From Saliniramus fredricksonii (GTDB lineage Bacteria > Pseudomonadota > Alphaproteobacteria > Rhizobiales > Beijerinckiaceae): 64,000 nt of DNA. The stretch is taken from positions 434,001 to 498,000 of the forward strand of contig NZ_FMBM01000002.1 of NCBI RefSeq assembly GCF_900094735.1, read 5' to 3'. Under the pieces are notes generated by a model. It was not told where the DNA came from, ran no database searches, and saw nothing but the letters and a program-made list of their open reading frames with translations. The translations under genes were made by a program, and so were the position numbers. Of the stretch, positions 7,786 through 19,128 are shown piece by piece (positions within the stretch are counted from its first letter, which is position 1; the number at the start of each line of letters is the position of its first letter).

Positions 7786-9393
7786 CTACATCCGGAACAC
7801 GCCGAAGCGCGTTTCGGGAACGGGGGCGTTCAGCGTCGCCGCGAGCGCGAGCCCGAGGACGCGGCGCGTTTCCGAGGGCAGGATGATGCCGTCATCCCAC
7901 AGCCGGGCCGTGGCATGATAGGGCGAGCCCTCTTCCTCGTATTTGGCGCGGATCGGGTCCTTGAAGGCCTCTTCCTCCTCCGCCGGCCAGGACTTGCCCT
8001 CGGCTTCGAGATTGTCGCGCCGGACCGTGGCGAGCACGCTTGCCGCCTGTTCGCCGCCCATCACCGAGATGCGCGAATTCGGCCAGGTGAAGAGGAAGCG
8101 GGGCGAATAGGCGCGCCCGCACATGCCGTAATTCCCCGCTCCGAAGGAACCGCCGACGAGCAGGGTCAGCTTGGGCACCTGCGCGCAGGCCACCGCCGTG
8201 ACGAGCTTGGCGCCGTCCTTGGCGATGCCGCCGGCCTCGTATTCGCGCCCGACCATGAAGCCGGTGATGTTCTGCAGGAAGAGCAGCGGAATCCGGCGCT
8301 GGCAGCACAATTCGATGAAATGCGCACCCTTCTGGGCGCTCTCCGAGAAAAGAATGCCGTTATTGGCGATGATGCCCACCGGCATCCCCATCAGTCGCGC
8401 GAAGCCGGTCACCAGCGTGGTGCCGAAAAGACGCTTGAACTCGTCGAATTCGGAACCGTCGACCAGCCGCGCGATCAGCTCGCGAATATCGTATTGCTTC
8501 TTGAGATCGGTGGGGATGATCGCGTCGAGCTCGGCGGTGTCGTAATAGGGCTCCACCGGCTCGGCGATGGCAAGATCGGTCTGTTTGCGGGTGTTGAGCG
8601 TGCCCACGATGCGGCGCACGATGGAGAGCGCATGCACGTCGTCGGTGGCGTAGTGATCAGCGACGCCCGATTGCCGCGCATGCACGTCGGCCCCGCCGAG
8701 ATCCTCCGCCGTGACCACCTCGCCCGTTGCGGCCTTCACCAGAGGCGGGCCGCCGAGGAAGATGGTGCCCTGGCGGCGCACGATCACGGTCTCGTCCGAC
8801 ATGGCCGGCACATAGGCGCCGCCGGCGGTGCAGGAACCCATCACGCAGGCGATCTGGGGAATGCCCATTGATGAGAGCTGTGCCTGATTGTAGAAAATCC
8901 GCCCGAAATGCTCGCGATCGGGAAAGACCTCGGTCTGATGCGGCAGGTTGGCGCCGCCGGAATCGACGAGATAGATGCAGGGCAGGCGGTTTTCGCGGGC
9001 GACTTCCTGGGCGCGCAGATGCTTCTTCACCGTCATGGGATAATAGGTGCCGCCCTTGATGGTGGAATCGTTGCACACGATCATCACCTCGCGGCCCGCC
9101 ACGCGCCCGATCCCGGTGATCAGCCCGGCCCCGTGAATGGCATCGTCATACATCCCGAATGCGGCCAGCGCCCCGATCTCGAGGAAGGGCGCGCCGGGAT
9201 CGAGCAGGCGCATGACGCGCTCGCGCGGCAGCAGCTTGCCCCGGGCGAGATGGCGCTCGCGGGCACGCTGCGAGCCGCCGGTGGCGACTGCCTCGCGGCG
9301 ATGGCGCAACTCTTCGGCAAGGCGCGCCCATTGCGCCGCATTCTCGCGGGCGCTCTCGGAATTGATGTCGATCTGGCTCTGGATGACTGACAC
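7786..9393 (-). CDS. mccB: Methylcrotonyl-CoA carboxylase carboxyltransferase (beta) subunit
   Basis: This is the carboxyltransferase subunit of a biotin-dependent acyl-CoA carboxylase; the sequence resembles the 3-methylcrotonyl-CoA enzyme of leucine catabolism. The 535-residue length is typical. Visible signatures are [18 protein letters not shown]-type N-terminus, [15 protein letters not shown]-like (here [19 protein letters not shown]), the [16 protein letters not shown] oxyanion region, [15 protein letters not shown], and the C-terminal [21 protein letters not shown]. The start is GTG at 9391-9393, preceded by GGGGAGG nine bases upstream. The biotin-carrying alpha subunit, often next door, is absent here. 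The gene could be co-transcribed with trcR-pgsA-moaD-moaE on the same strand. Confidence 0.92.
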   Translation of the reverse strand: MSVIQSQIDINSESARENAAQWARLAEELRHRREAVATGGSQRARERHLARGKLLPRERVMRLLDPGAPFLEIGALAAFGMYDDAIHGAGLITGIGRVAGREVMIVCNDSTIKGGTYYPMTVKKHLRAQEVARENRLPCIYLVDSGGANLPHQTEVFPDREHFGRIFYNQAQLSSMGIPQIACVMGSCTAGGAYVPAMSDETVIVRRQGTIFLGGPPLVKAATGEVVTAEDLGGADVHARQSGVADHYATDDVHALSIVRRIVGTLNTRKQTDLAIAEPVEPYYDTAELDAIIPTDLKKQYDIRELIARLVDGSEFDEFKRLFGTTLVTGFARLMGMPVGIIANNGILFSESAQKGAHFIELCCQRRIPLLFLQNITGFMVGREYEAGGIAKDGAKLVTAVACAQVPKLTLLVGGSFGAGNYGMCGRAYSPRFLFTWPNSRISVMGGEQAASVLATVRRDNLEAEGKSWPAEEEEAFKDPIRAKYEEEGSPYHATARLWDDGIILPSETRRVLGLALAATLNAPVPETRFGVFRM

Positions 9394-9483
9394 GGTCCCC
9401 GGCCTCCCCGGCTTTTCTTGATTGCTGCGTGCCCCAAGCTATGGGTCAGCTTGTGATGCGGTTCAAGCGCGAAGCGCTTCCGC

Positions 9484-9972
9484 TCAGGTTGTCCAGCGTG
9501 CCATGGCCGCATCATCGGCATCGCGCGCCTCGACCCAGCCGCCGGTCTCGCCGGTGACGAGATGCTCGCGCTTCCAGAAGGGCGCACGCGTCTTGAGGAA
9601 ATCCATCATGAATTCCGCGCCGGAAAATGCGGCATGGCGGTGCGACGAGGCCGCGATGACGAGCACGATGTTCTCGCCGGGTCGGATCAGCCCGTAGCGA
9701 TGGATCGCGACGAGGCCCGTGAGCGGCCAGCGTTGCGCGGCTTCGCGCGCCACGCGCCCCAGCTCGGCCTCGGCCATGCCGGGGTAATGTTCGAGTTCGA
9801 GCGCCGAAAGCCGTCCGCCTTCGTCGCGGCACAGGCCGGTAAAGCTCGCGAGCGCACCGATATCGGCGCGGCCCTCGCTCAGAGCCGCAATCTCGGCGGC
9901 CATGTCGAAATCCTCGCGCTGGATGCGGATGACGGGGGAGGGGGGGGCAGAGGAGAGATCGCTCGTCGTCAT
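9484..9972 (-). CDS. moaE: Molybdopterin synthase catalytic subunit
   Basis: MoaE combines with thiocarboxylated MoaD to insert two sulfurs into precursor Z (cPMP), making molybdopterin in the cytoplasm. The 162-residue protein shows the family landmarks: FTGLCRDEGGRLSALELEHYPGMAEAE near the N-terminus, the IHRYGLIRPGENIVLVIAASSHRHAAF core with the conserved HRxG and SSHR segments, and KTRAPFWKREH with the catalytic Lys residues. A short Pro/Ser-rich N-terminal extension precedes the domain. The ATG at 9970-9972 lies nine bases after the moaD stop, forming a compact pgsA-moaD-moaE unit. Confidence 0.96.
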   Translation of the reverse strand: MTTSDLSSAPPSPVIRIQREDFDMAAEIAALSEGRADIGALASFTGLCRDEGGRLSALELEHYPGMAEAELGRVAREAAQRWPLTGLVAIHRYGLIRPGENIVLVIAASSHRHAAFSGAEFMMDFLKTRAPFWKREHLVTGETGGWVEARDADDAAMARWTT

Positions 9973-9981
9973 CGCGACCCC

Positions 9982-10239
9982 TCAGCCGCCGGTCATGGGC
10001 GGAAAGAAGGCGATCTCGCGCGCCCCGGCAATCACGGTATCCGGCTTGACATGCTCGTGATCGATCGCGGCCCGCACGATCTGCGGGTTCTCGAAAGCAT
10101 AGGCGTATTCCTCACCGCGCCCCGCGAGCCAGCCGGCAAGATCGGCCACGGTGATGACATCCGCCGGCGGATCGACGGTTTCCTCGGTCTTGCCGATGCG
10201 CTCGCGGACCCAGGCGAAATACACGATCTTGACGCTCAC
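9982..10239 (-). CDS. moaD: Molybdopterin synthase sulfur carrier subunit
   Basis: This is the ubiquitin-like sulfur carrier of molybdopterin synthase. The 85-residue protein starts MSVKIVYFAWVRERIG, typical of MoaD, and ends in the required Gly-Gly (FFPPMTGG), the site that is adenylated by MoeB (also encoded in this window at 39070-39855) and then thiocarboxylated. The start is GTG at 10237-10239, overlapping the pgsA stop as GTGA, which implies coupled translation. It is followed immediately by moaE. Confidence 0.96.
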   Translation of the reverse strand: MSVKIVYFAWVRERIGKTEETVDPPADVITVADLAGWLAGRGEEYAYAFENPQIVRAAIDHEHVKPDTVIAGAREIAFFPPMTGG

Positions 10240-10868
10240 GCGCTGTCCTCCCTGCCCTTGCTGCCGGGCTCGACGGCTTCCTGCACAGCCGGGATGTCCT
10301 CGACGATATGGTCAAGGCTCGCGCGCAGGTAGTCCCACCCGGTATAGATGGTGAGAATCGCGGAAATCCACAACAGCACGGTGCCGATCAGGATGGTGCC
10401 GGGCAAGATCGCCTCGCCCGCAGGCCCGGCGACCAGGAAGCCGACCGCGACGAGTTGCATCGTCGTCTTCCATTTGGCGACGGCGCTGACCGGGACGCTG
10501 ACCTTCAGATCAGCGAGATATTCGCGCAGCCCCGAGACCAGGATCTCGCGCAGCAGAATCACGATCGCCGCCCAGAGCGACAGCCCGGCAATCGTTCCAT
10601 CGGTGACGAGCATCATCAGGACCGCCGCAACGAGCAGCTTGTCGGCGATCGGATCGAGCATCTTGCCCAGTGCCGATTGCTGGTTCCAGGCGCGGGCGAG
10701 ATAGCCGTCGAAGTAATCCGTAATGGCGGCAGCGACGAAGAGGCCGAGTGCCCACCAGCGTGCCCAGTGTTCCTGTGGCCAGAAGAGGAATGCGACAACC
10801 ACGGGCACTGCGAGGCAGCGCCCGTAAGTCAGAAGGTTGGGCAGGGCGTAGAGATTGGACTGGCGCAT
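10236..10868 (-). CDS. pgsA: CDP-diacylglycerol--glycerol-3-phosphate 3-phosphatidyltransferase
   Basis: This integral membrane enzyme makes phosphatidylglycerophosphate, the precursor of phosphatidylglycerol and cardiolipin. The 210-residue protein carries the CDP-alcohol phosphatidyltransferase motif as DYFDGYLAR, followed at the family spacing by GKMLDPIADKLL, with all catalytic Asp residues present. Four or more membrane segments follow, and the tail is acidic. I chose the ATG at 10866-10868, giving MRQSNLYALPNLLTYGR, the usual PgsA beginning; a start 54 bases upstream is less likely and neither has a strong Shine-Dalgarno. The stop overlaps the moaD start. Confidence 0.95.
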   Translation of the reverse strand: MRQSNLYALPNLLTYGRCLAVPVVVAFLFWPQEHWARWWALGLFVAAAITDYFDGYLARAWNQQSALGKMLDPIADKLLVAAVLMMLVTDGTIAGLSLWAAIVILLREILVSGLREYLADLKVSVPVSAVAKWKTTMQLVAVGFLVAGPAGEAILPGTILIGTVLLWISAILTIYTGWDYLRASLDHIVEDIPAVQEAVEPGSKGREDSA

Positions 10869-10971
10869 ATCGATCAGACGGTACTCGCAATGAGGATCCT
10901 CTGCGCAGGGAACACCCTGCATCGCACGCGGTCAATGCGGTATTCGCCCGACGCGATCGCCCGCCGCAGCG

Positions 10972-11733
10972 TCAGCGATCATTCTCGCCATCTTCGCCCT
11001 CTTCTCCTTCGCGCTTCAAGCCCTTGAGCTTGGCGAAGACCGAATCGGCGTCGAAGCTCTCCTCTTCGTCGCGCGCCCGCTCGGCGTTGCTTTCGCCGAA
11101 GGCGCTCTCGGCGAGGCGCTTCTCGTCGACTTCCGGCTGATCGGCGAGGCTGAGATCGGTCGGCAGCAGCGTGTCGTCGGCGGGTGCCGGCGCGACGGCG
11201 GGGCGATCCTTGGCCGAGCGCTTGACTTCGAGATCGAGGTCGATCTGCGAGCACAGGCCCAGCGTCACCGGATCAAGCGGCTGCAGCTGTGCCGAGTTCC
11301 AGTGGGTGCGGTCGCGGATCTGCTGGATCGTGGTCTTGGTGGTGCCCACCAGGCGCATGATCTGCGCATCCTTCAGTTCCGGATGATTGCGCAAAAGCCA
11401 GAGGATCGCGTTCGGGCGGTCCTGGCGGCGCGAGACCGGCGTGTAGCGCGGGCCGCGTTTGGAGCGTTTCATCTCAGGGATCTTCACCTTCGGCGGCGCG
11501 AGGCGCAGCTTGTGGGCGGGATCCTTCTGGGCGCGCTCAATCTCCTCGCGGGTGAGCTGCCCCATATTCACGGGGTCCGCGCCCTTGATGCCGGCAGCGA
11601 CCTCGCCATCGGCGATGCCTTTCACCTCGAGCGGGTGCAGGTTACAGAAATCGGCGATCTGATCGAAGGTCAGCGACGTGTTCTCGACCAGCCAGACGGC
11701 GGTCGCCTTGGGCATGAGCAAACCGGTTGACAC
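10972..11733 (-). CDS. trcR: Cell cycle transcriptional regulator TrcR (DUF1013)
   Basis: This alphaproteobacterial protein of the DUF1013 family is annotated in other genomes as the cell-cycle transcriptional regulator TrcR. The 253-residue protein begins with the conserved MPKATAVWLVENTSLTFDQIADFC segment, contains the basic PKVKIPEMKRSKRGPRYTPVSRRQDRPNA stretch (quoted in part as its landmarks) and a helix-turn-helix-like IMRLVGTTKTTIQQIRDR, and ends in an acidic low-complexity tail. I chose the GTG at 11731-11733 over the ATG 18 bases on, because AAGGAG (11741-11746 on this strand) sits seven bases ahead of the GTG. It is upstream of pgsA by 103 bases. Confidence 0.88.
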   Translation of the reverse strand: MSTGLLMPKATAVWLVENTSLTFDQIADFCNLHPLEVKGIADGEVAAGIKGADPVNMGQLTREEIERAQKDPAHKLRLAPPKVKIPEMKRSKRGPRYTPVSRRQDRPNAILWLLRNHPELKDAQIMRLVGTTKTTIQQIRDRTHWNSAQLQPLDPVTLGLCSQIDLDLEVKRSAKDRPAVAPAPADDTLLPTDLSLADQPEVDEKRLAESAFGESNAERARDEEESFDADSVFAKLKGLKREGEEGEDGENDR

Positions 11734-11740
11734 GGGTCTT

Positions 11741-11746
11741 CTCCTT
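11741..11746 (-). promoter_or_regulatory. Shine-Dalgarno site that decides the trcR start
   Basis: AAGGAG on the minus strand lies seven bases before the GTG at 11731-11733. The alternative ATG at 11713-11715 would be 25 bases away, too far for this site. Confidence 0.75.
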
Positions 11747-11952
11747 AAAATCCCGCCGGCGCGGGGCCGATACGGCCATGCGCGCGGGCCAAAAATCTCC
11801 TGTGCTCCGTCCCGGCCCGGGCCGGAGCGCACCATGACGACATGTCAGGGAATCGTGCGGAATATAGGGCGCAACCGGCCCGGATGCAATCGCGTTTACC
11901 ATGTGATTGCAGGACTTTTCAGGTGGGACGGGGGACGGGCCGACCGGGAAGG

Positions 11953-12381
11953 TCACTCCGGAAGGAGCGGGATCAGATCCGTAACCTCGGCCTTGAGCAC
12001 GTCTCCCTCGCGCCAGAGCCTGCCCTTGACCTCTGCGGCAACGGTTCCGGCCGGATTTCCAGTCCCTTTGAATGCGAGATAGATCACCCCGGAAGCCTCG
12101 AAGAGCACGGGTTTCCCACTTTTGTCGTCGCGCAGATAAATTCCTTCCGGCACGACATCGAAGCCATCATAGCGCGCCTCCGGATCGTGCAGGTCCAGTT
12201 TGTTCCAGAATTCGGGCAGATCATTCGGAGGAGTGAAATCACGGACAGCCGAGGTTACGGCCTTGTACTCTGCGGCGGAACGAACGCGCCGCAGCGCAGA
12301 CCCTCCGGCGATCGGGCCGGTCGTGCTGCGCCGATCGCGAGGCAGACCGGTCATCAAGAATTGCGATAGCATGCCACTCAC
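11953..12381 (-). CDS. Small protein of unknown function paired with an FRG-domain protein
   Basis: This is a 142-residue soluble protein that I do not recognise. It has a basic N-terminal third, then an acidic middle with FTPPNDLPEFWNKLDLHDPEA, and a C-terminal half of short beta-like segments (GIYLRDDKSGKPVLFEASGVIYLAF). No signal peptide, membrane segment or known motif is visible. The GTG start at 12379-12381 overlaps the stop of the FRG gene (GTGA), so the pair is translationally coupled and probably acts as a unit; an ATG nine bases on is the alternative. Codon use is less GC-biased than in trcR and ligA, suggesting acquisition with its partner. Confidence 0.65.
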   Translation of the reverse strand: MSGMLSQFLMTGLPRDRRSTTGPIAGGSALRRVRSAAEYKAVTSAVRDFTPPNDLPEFWNKLDLHDPEARYDGFDVVPEGIYLRDDKSGKPVLFEASGVIYLAFKGTGNPAGTVAAEVKGRLWREGDVLKAEVTDLIPLLPE

Positions 12382-13082
12382 CTCACCACGTCCAAACCGA
12401 CAGCGCGATCATACTGCCAATGCAAACGCGTGCCAATGCCGTCGAGATCACCCATGATGCGCTGGGCATCAAACCCGAAATAGAACAAGCGTTCCTGAAA
12501 ATAGTTGCGCTGACTGACCGGGATGATGAAGCGCATATCAGCTCGTGCCGGCTCACGGTGATCGAGAATCGGTTCAGTTGGATCGGAGTGGACACTGAAC
12601 AGCCCGCTTTGGCTGGATATCCGGTATGTGAAGAAGCGGGGCAGAACAAATCCGGTTGCGCAGGAAAATGGATCTATATCGACATCCGTTTGAATGATTT
12701 CATCAGATCCGAGGGATTTTGCGATCAGGACCGGGTTTCCACCGCGTCCCTTCGCATTAACGGCAAAAAAGGCCGCAACCAATGGATTGCTTGTCCAGTC
12801 CATGAGCCGCGTCGGCGCTCCGTGATGCTGGGCCAGCCCGAGCGCATCCCAGTCATTGAGTGGCTCGGTTGAACTCAGGAATTCAGTTAGGCGTCGGCGG
12901 AAAATGTCGAGAACCGCCAGTTCACTGGTTGAGCTATACGACTTGCTGCGCCCTACAGTCGGCAACAGGTCGTAAGCATCATCCCCGAGGCCGCGGAAAA
13001 CCCAGCGACCGCTGGTAAACCTTTCTGTCCAGGCCAGAAAGTCACGCCAAGCCGTTTCTCGTTGGGATCCACGTTCCAACAA
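12378..13082 (-). CDS. FRG domain protein
   Basis: This is a 234-residue protein with an FRG domain (named for a conserved Phe-Arg-Gly): RWVFRGLGDDAYDLLPTVGR near residues 26-45 and the hallmark LGLAQHHGAPTRLMDWTSNP segment with VAAFFAV after it. FRG domains occur in phage and mobile-element genomes and in bacterial accessory regions; their biochemical activity is not established to my knowledge. The start is TTG: two tandem TTG codons (13080-13082 and 13077-13079) follow GAGGGAGG closely, with a stop codon just upstream. It is coupled to the small gene that follows, sits divergently beside ligA, and has lower GC than its neighbours. Confidence 0.82.
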   Translation of the reverse strand: MLERGSQRETAWRDFLAWTERFTSGRWVFRGLGDDAYDLLPTVGRSKSYSSTSELAVLDIFRRRLTEFLSSTEPLNDWDALGLAQHHGAPTRLMDWTSNPLVAAFFAVNAKGRGGNPVLIAKSLGSDEIIQTDVDIDPFSCATGFVLPRFFTYRISSQSGLFSVHSDPTEPILDHREPARADMRFIIPVSQRNYFQERLFYFGFDAQRIMGDLDGIGTRLHWQYDRAVGLDVVR

Positions 13083-13110
13083 GGCCTCCCTCGATCTTGT
13101 CGATGATTAG

Positions 13111-16973
<3,863 letters not shown>

Positions 16974-17133
16974 CGCAGACGGGCTGAATGCACAATCCTG
17001 TGAAAAAGTTCCGCATTCCTGCGTTGTGCTTACAGATGTTAACCGAAAAATAAACAAATGAAGAATGCGCACTCATTATCTGCTAATACTCATCCAGTAA
17101 ACCAGTCCACACACAATCATTAATGGTGGCCTC

Positions 17134-17844
17134 ATGACGTTGACGTCCCTTCCGCTCACGCCCGGCCCTGACGCGCATTCCGGCGCTGCGCCTGACCGCG
17201 TCACCTTCATGGGGCTGTCCCTGCGCGCTGACGGCGCCGTTTTGCGCCCGCGTGCGGAGACGGAATTGCTTGGGCGGCAGGCGCAGGCCATTCTGGCACG
17301 ACGGCCCGGCGCCCAGATCGTCGTCGACATGTGCTGCGGCAGCGGCAATCTCGCCGTGGCGCTCGCGCATGGCCATCCCCAGGCGCTCGTCTATGCCTGC
17401 GACCTGACCCAGGAATGCGTTGATGTCGCGCAGGCGAATGCCGTTGATCACGGGCTGAACGGGCGGGTGCTCGTGCGGCGTGGCGACATGTTCGCGGCCC
17501 TGTACGGTGTGGGGCTGGAGCATCGGGTCGATCTCGTGGTGTGCAACCCGCCCTATATCTCCAGCGGAAGGCTGGAGCGCGACCGCTCGCATCTTCTGCG
17601 CGAAGAGCCGCGCGAGGCCTTTGACGGCGGCCCCTACGGCATCTCCATCCTGCAACGCATGGCGCGTGAATCGATCCGCTTCATCAAGCCCGGCGGCTGG
17701 ATCGCCTTCGAATTCGGGCATGGCCAGGAATTGCAGGCGAAACTACTGATCGACCGCACCAGGCGCTTCGAACCGGTCACCTTCGCTCATGATGAAACCG
17801 GCGCGCCGCGCGTCGCCATGGCCCGCAGGCGCGGCGATGGCTGA
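17134..17844 (+). CDS. HemK/PrmC-like N5-glutamine methyltransferase homologue
   Basis: This 236-residue class I SAM methyltransferase has motif I VDMCCGSGNLAVAL (residues 64-77) and the NPPY motif (138-141), which in HemK-family enzymes binds a planar amide or amine substrate. It lacks the N-terminal helical domain that true PrmC uses to contact release factors. Real prmC commonly follows prfA, whose start lies at the far end of this window, so this copy is probably a specialised paralogue. It opens a gene cluster with acyltransferase, amidotransferase, carrier protein and ligase genes, suggesting that it methylates a small amide product (inference). Its stop overlaps the next gene. The upstream leader is AT-rich. 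Confidence 0.8.
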   Translation: MTLTSLPLTPGPDAHSGAAPDRVTFMGLSLRADGAVLRPRAETELLGRQAQAILARRPGAQIVVDMCCGSGNLAVALAHGHPQALVYACDLTQECVDVAQANAVDHGLNGRVLVRRGDMFAALYGVGLEHRVDLVVCNPPYISSGRLERDRSHLLREEPREAFDGGPYGISILQRMARESIRFIKPGGWIAFEFGHGQELQAKLLIDRTRRFEPVTFAHDETGAPRVAMARRRGDG

Positions 17845-18970
17845 GCCGGCACTCTCGACAGCAATGCCTGCCGCAACGGCAGAAGCTGCCGCCGGCGTCG
17901 TGCCGTGCACGGCGGCGCATCTGCCCGCCGTCGCGGCCATGTTCGCGCGCACCTTTCGCGGGCGCGGCGCGGTTGCAACGCCGTCCCTGCAACAGACGAT
18001 CGCGCGGCTGTTTCTCGAGCGTGATGCGGCTGATGCGGATATCCCTTCCCTGGTCCATGTCGATGCGAGCGGCGCCGTCGACGGCTTTCTCGGCGTGCGG
18101 GTGTCGCCCTTCGAACTCGCGGGCAGGCCGGTGAGGGTAGCGTTCTGCGGATCGCTGATGGCATCCGCGCCAGATACTGATCCCTTTGTCGGCGCGAAAC
18201 TGCTGCGCCGCTTTCTCGCCGGCCCGCAGGATATCTCGGCGAGCGAGACCGCCAATGCCGTCTCGCAGGCCCTGTGGACCCGTCTGCGCGGAGCGGTTCT
18301 GCCCGATTACAGCCTTGAATGGATGCGGGTGCTGCGCCCCGTCGCTTTCGGTCTGGCGCTGGCCGGCCACGCGAAGCCCGCCCTGAACCGGCTCCAGCCG
18401 CTGACGCGTCCCTTCGATGCGCTTGCGCGGCGTATCGGTCCCTTCGCTCCGCCGCAAGCCGGGCCCTGCACCGATTCCGCGGCGGACGACGCCATGATCG
18501 GGGCGCTCCTTGAGCGCTTCAGCGCCGGCGCCGTTCTGCGTCCGGACTGGGCCGCCCTCGATCTCGGCGCGCGTCTTGCCGATGCGCGACACAAGGCCCG
18601 CTATGGTGCGATGCAGGCAAGGGTCGTCTGGCGGGGTGAAACGGCGATCGGGCTGTTCATCTATCACGCCCGGCCCGGCGGGATGGCGCATGTGCTCGAA
18701 CTCGCCGCCGCGCCGGGTCAACTGCCCGCCGTTGTCGATCATCTCTTCGCCCATGCCCATGCATGCGGCCTGGCCGGCCTGCGCGGGCGCACGCGACCGG
18801 ATCTGCTCGAAGTTCTGCTGACGCGCCGCTGCCAGTTCACCCATCGCGCGGCGACCGTGCTGACGAGCCGCGATCCCGCCATGATGGCGCGAATCCGCAG
18901 CGGGCGCATCGTGGTCAACGGGCTCGCGGGCGAGAACTGGATGCCGCTGATCGGGCACGATTTCCGGTAA
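17837..18970 (+). CDS. GNAT-family acetyltransferase-like protein
   Basis: This 377-residue protein contains two GNAT-like halves. The first has VVPCTAAHLPAVAAMFARTFRG at its start and later VDGFLGVRVSPFELAGRPVRVAF; the second has AIGLFIYHARPGGMAHVLELAA followed by a helical segment. GNAT proteins transfer acyl groups from acyl-CoA to amines; no substrate can be assigned. I chose the ATG at 17837, which overlaps the upstream stop by eight bases and implies translational coupling. A 158-base AT-rich gap separates it from the asparagine synthetase-like gene, but all six genes of the cluster run the same way. Confidence 0.72.
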   Translation: MAEPALSTAMPAATAEAAAGVVPCTAAHLPAVAAMFARTFRGRGAVATPSLQQTIARLFLERDAADADIPSLVHVDASGAVDGFLGVRVSPFELAGRPVRVAFCGSLMASAPDTDPFVGAKLLRRFLAGPQDISASETANAVSQALWTRLRGAVLPDYSLEWMRVLRPVAFGLALAGHAKPALNRLQPLTRPFDALARRIGPFAPPQAGPCTDSAADDAMIGALLERFSAGAVLRPDWAALDLGARLADARHKARYGAMQARVVWRGETAIGLFIYHARPGGMAHVLELAAAPGQLPAVVDHLFAHAHACGLAGLRGRTRPDLLEVLLTRRCQFTHRAATVLTSRDPAMMARIRSGRIVVNGLAGENWMPLIGHDFR

Positions 18971-19128
18971 GCCGGTCCTGTCAGTCTGTTAACTTTAATG
19001 CCAAGTAATTCTTTATAAATTTAAATAAATGCGGACAAATCCGTGCGCTTTGTTATCATCTCATGCGTGTACAGGAGCAGGCGTGTCAGATGTGGACGCC
19101 GTTTCCGAAGGGTTGAACGGAGGGGTCT

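Noticed and set aside
17134-17844. True prmC release-factor methyltransferase
   Set aside because: The N-terminal helical domain is missing and the gene sits in a biosynthetic cluster, while prfA, the usual prmC neighbour, is 46 kb away.
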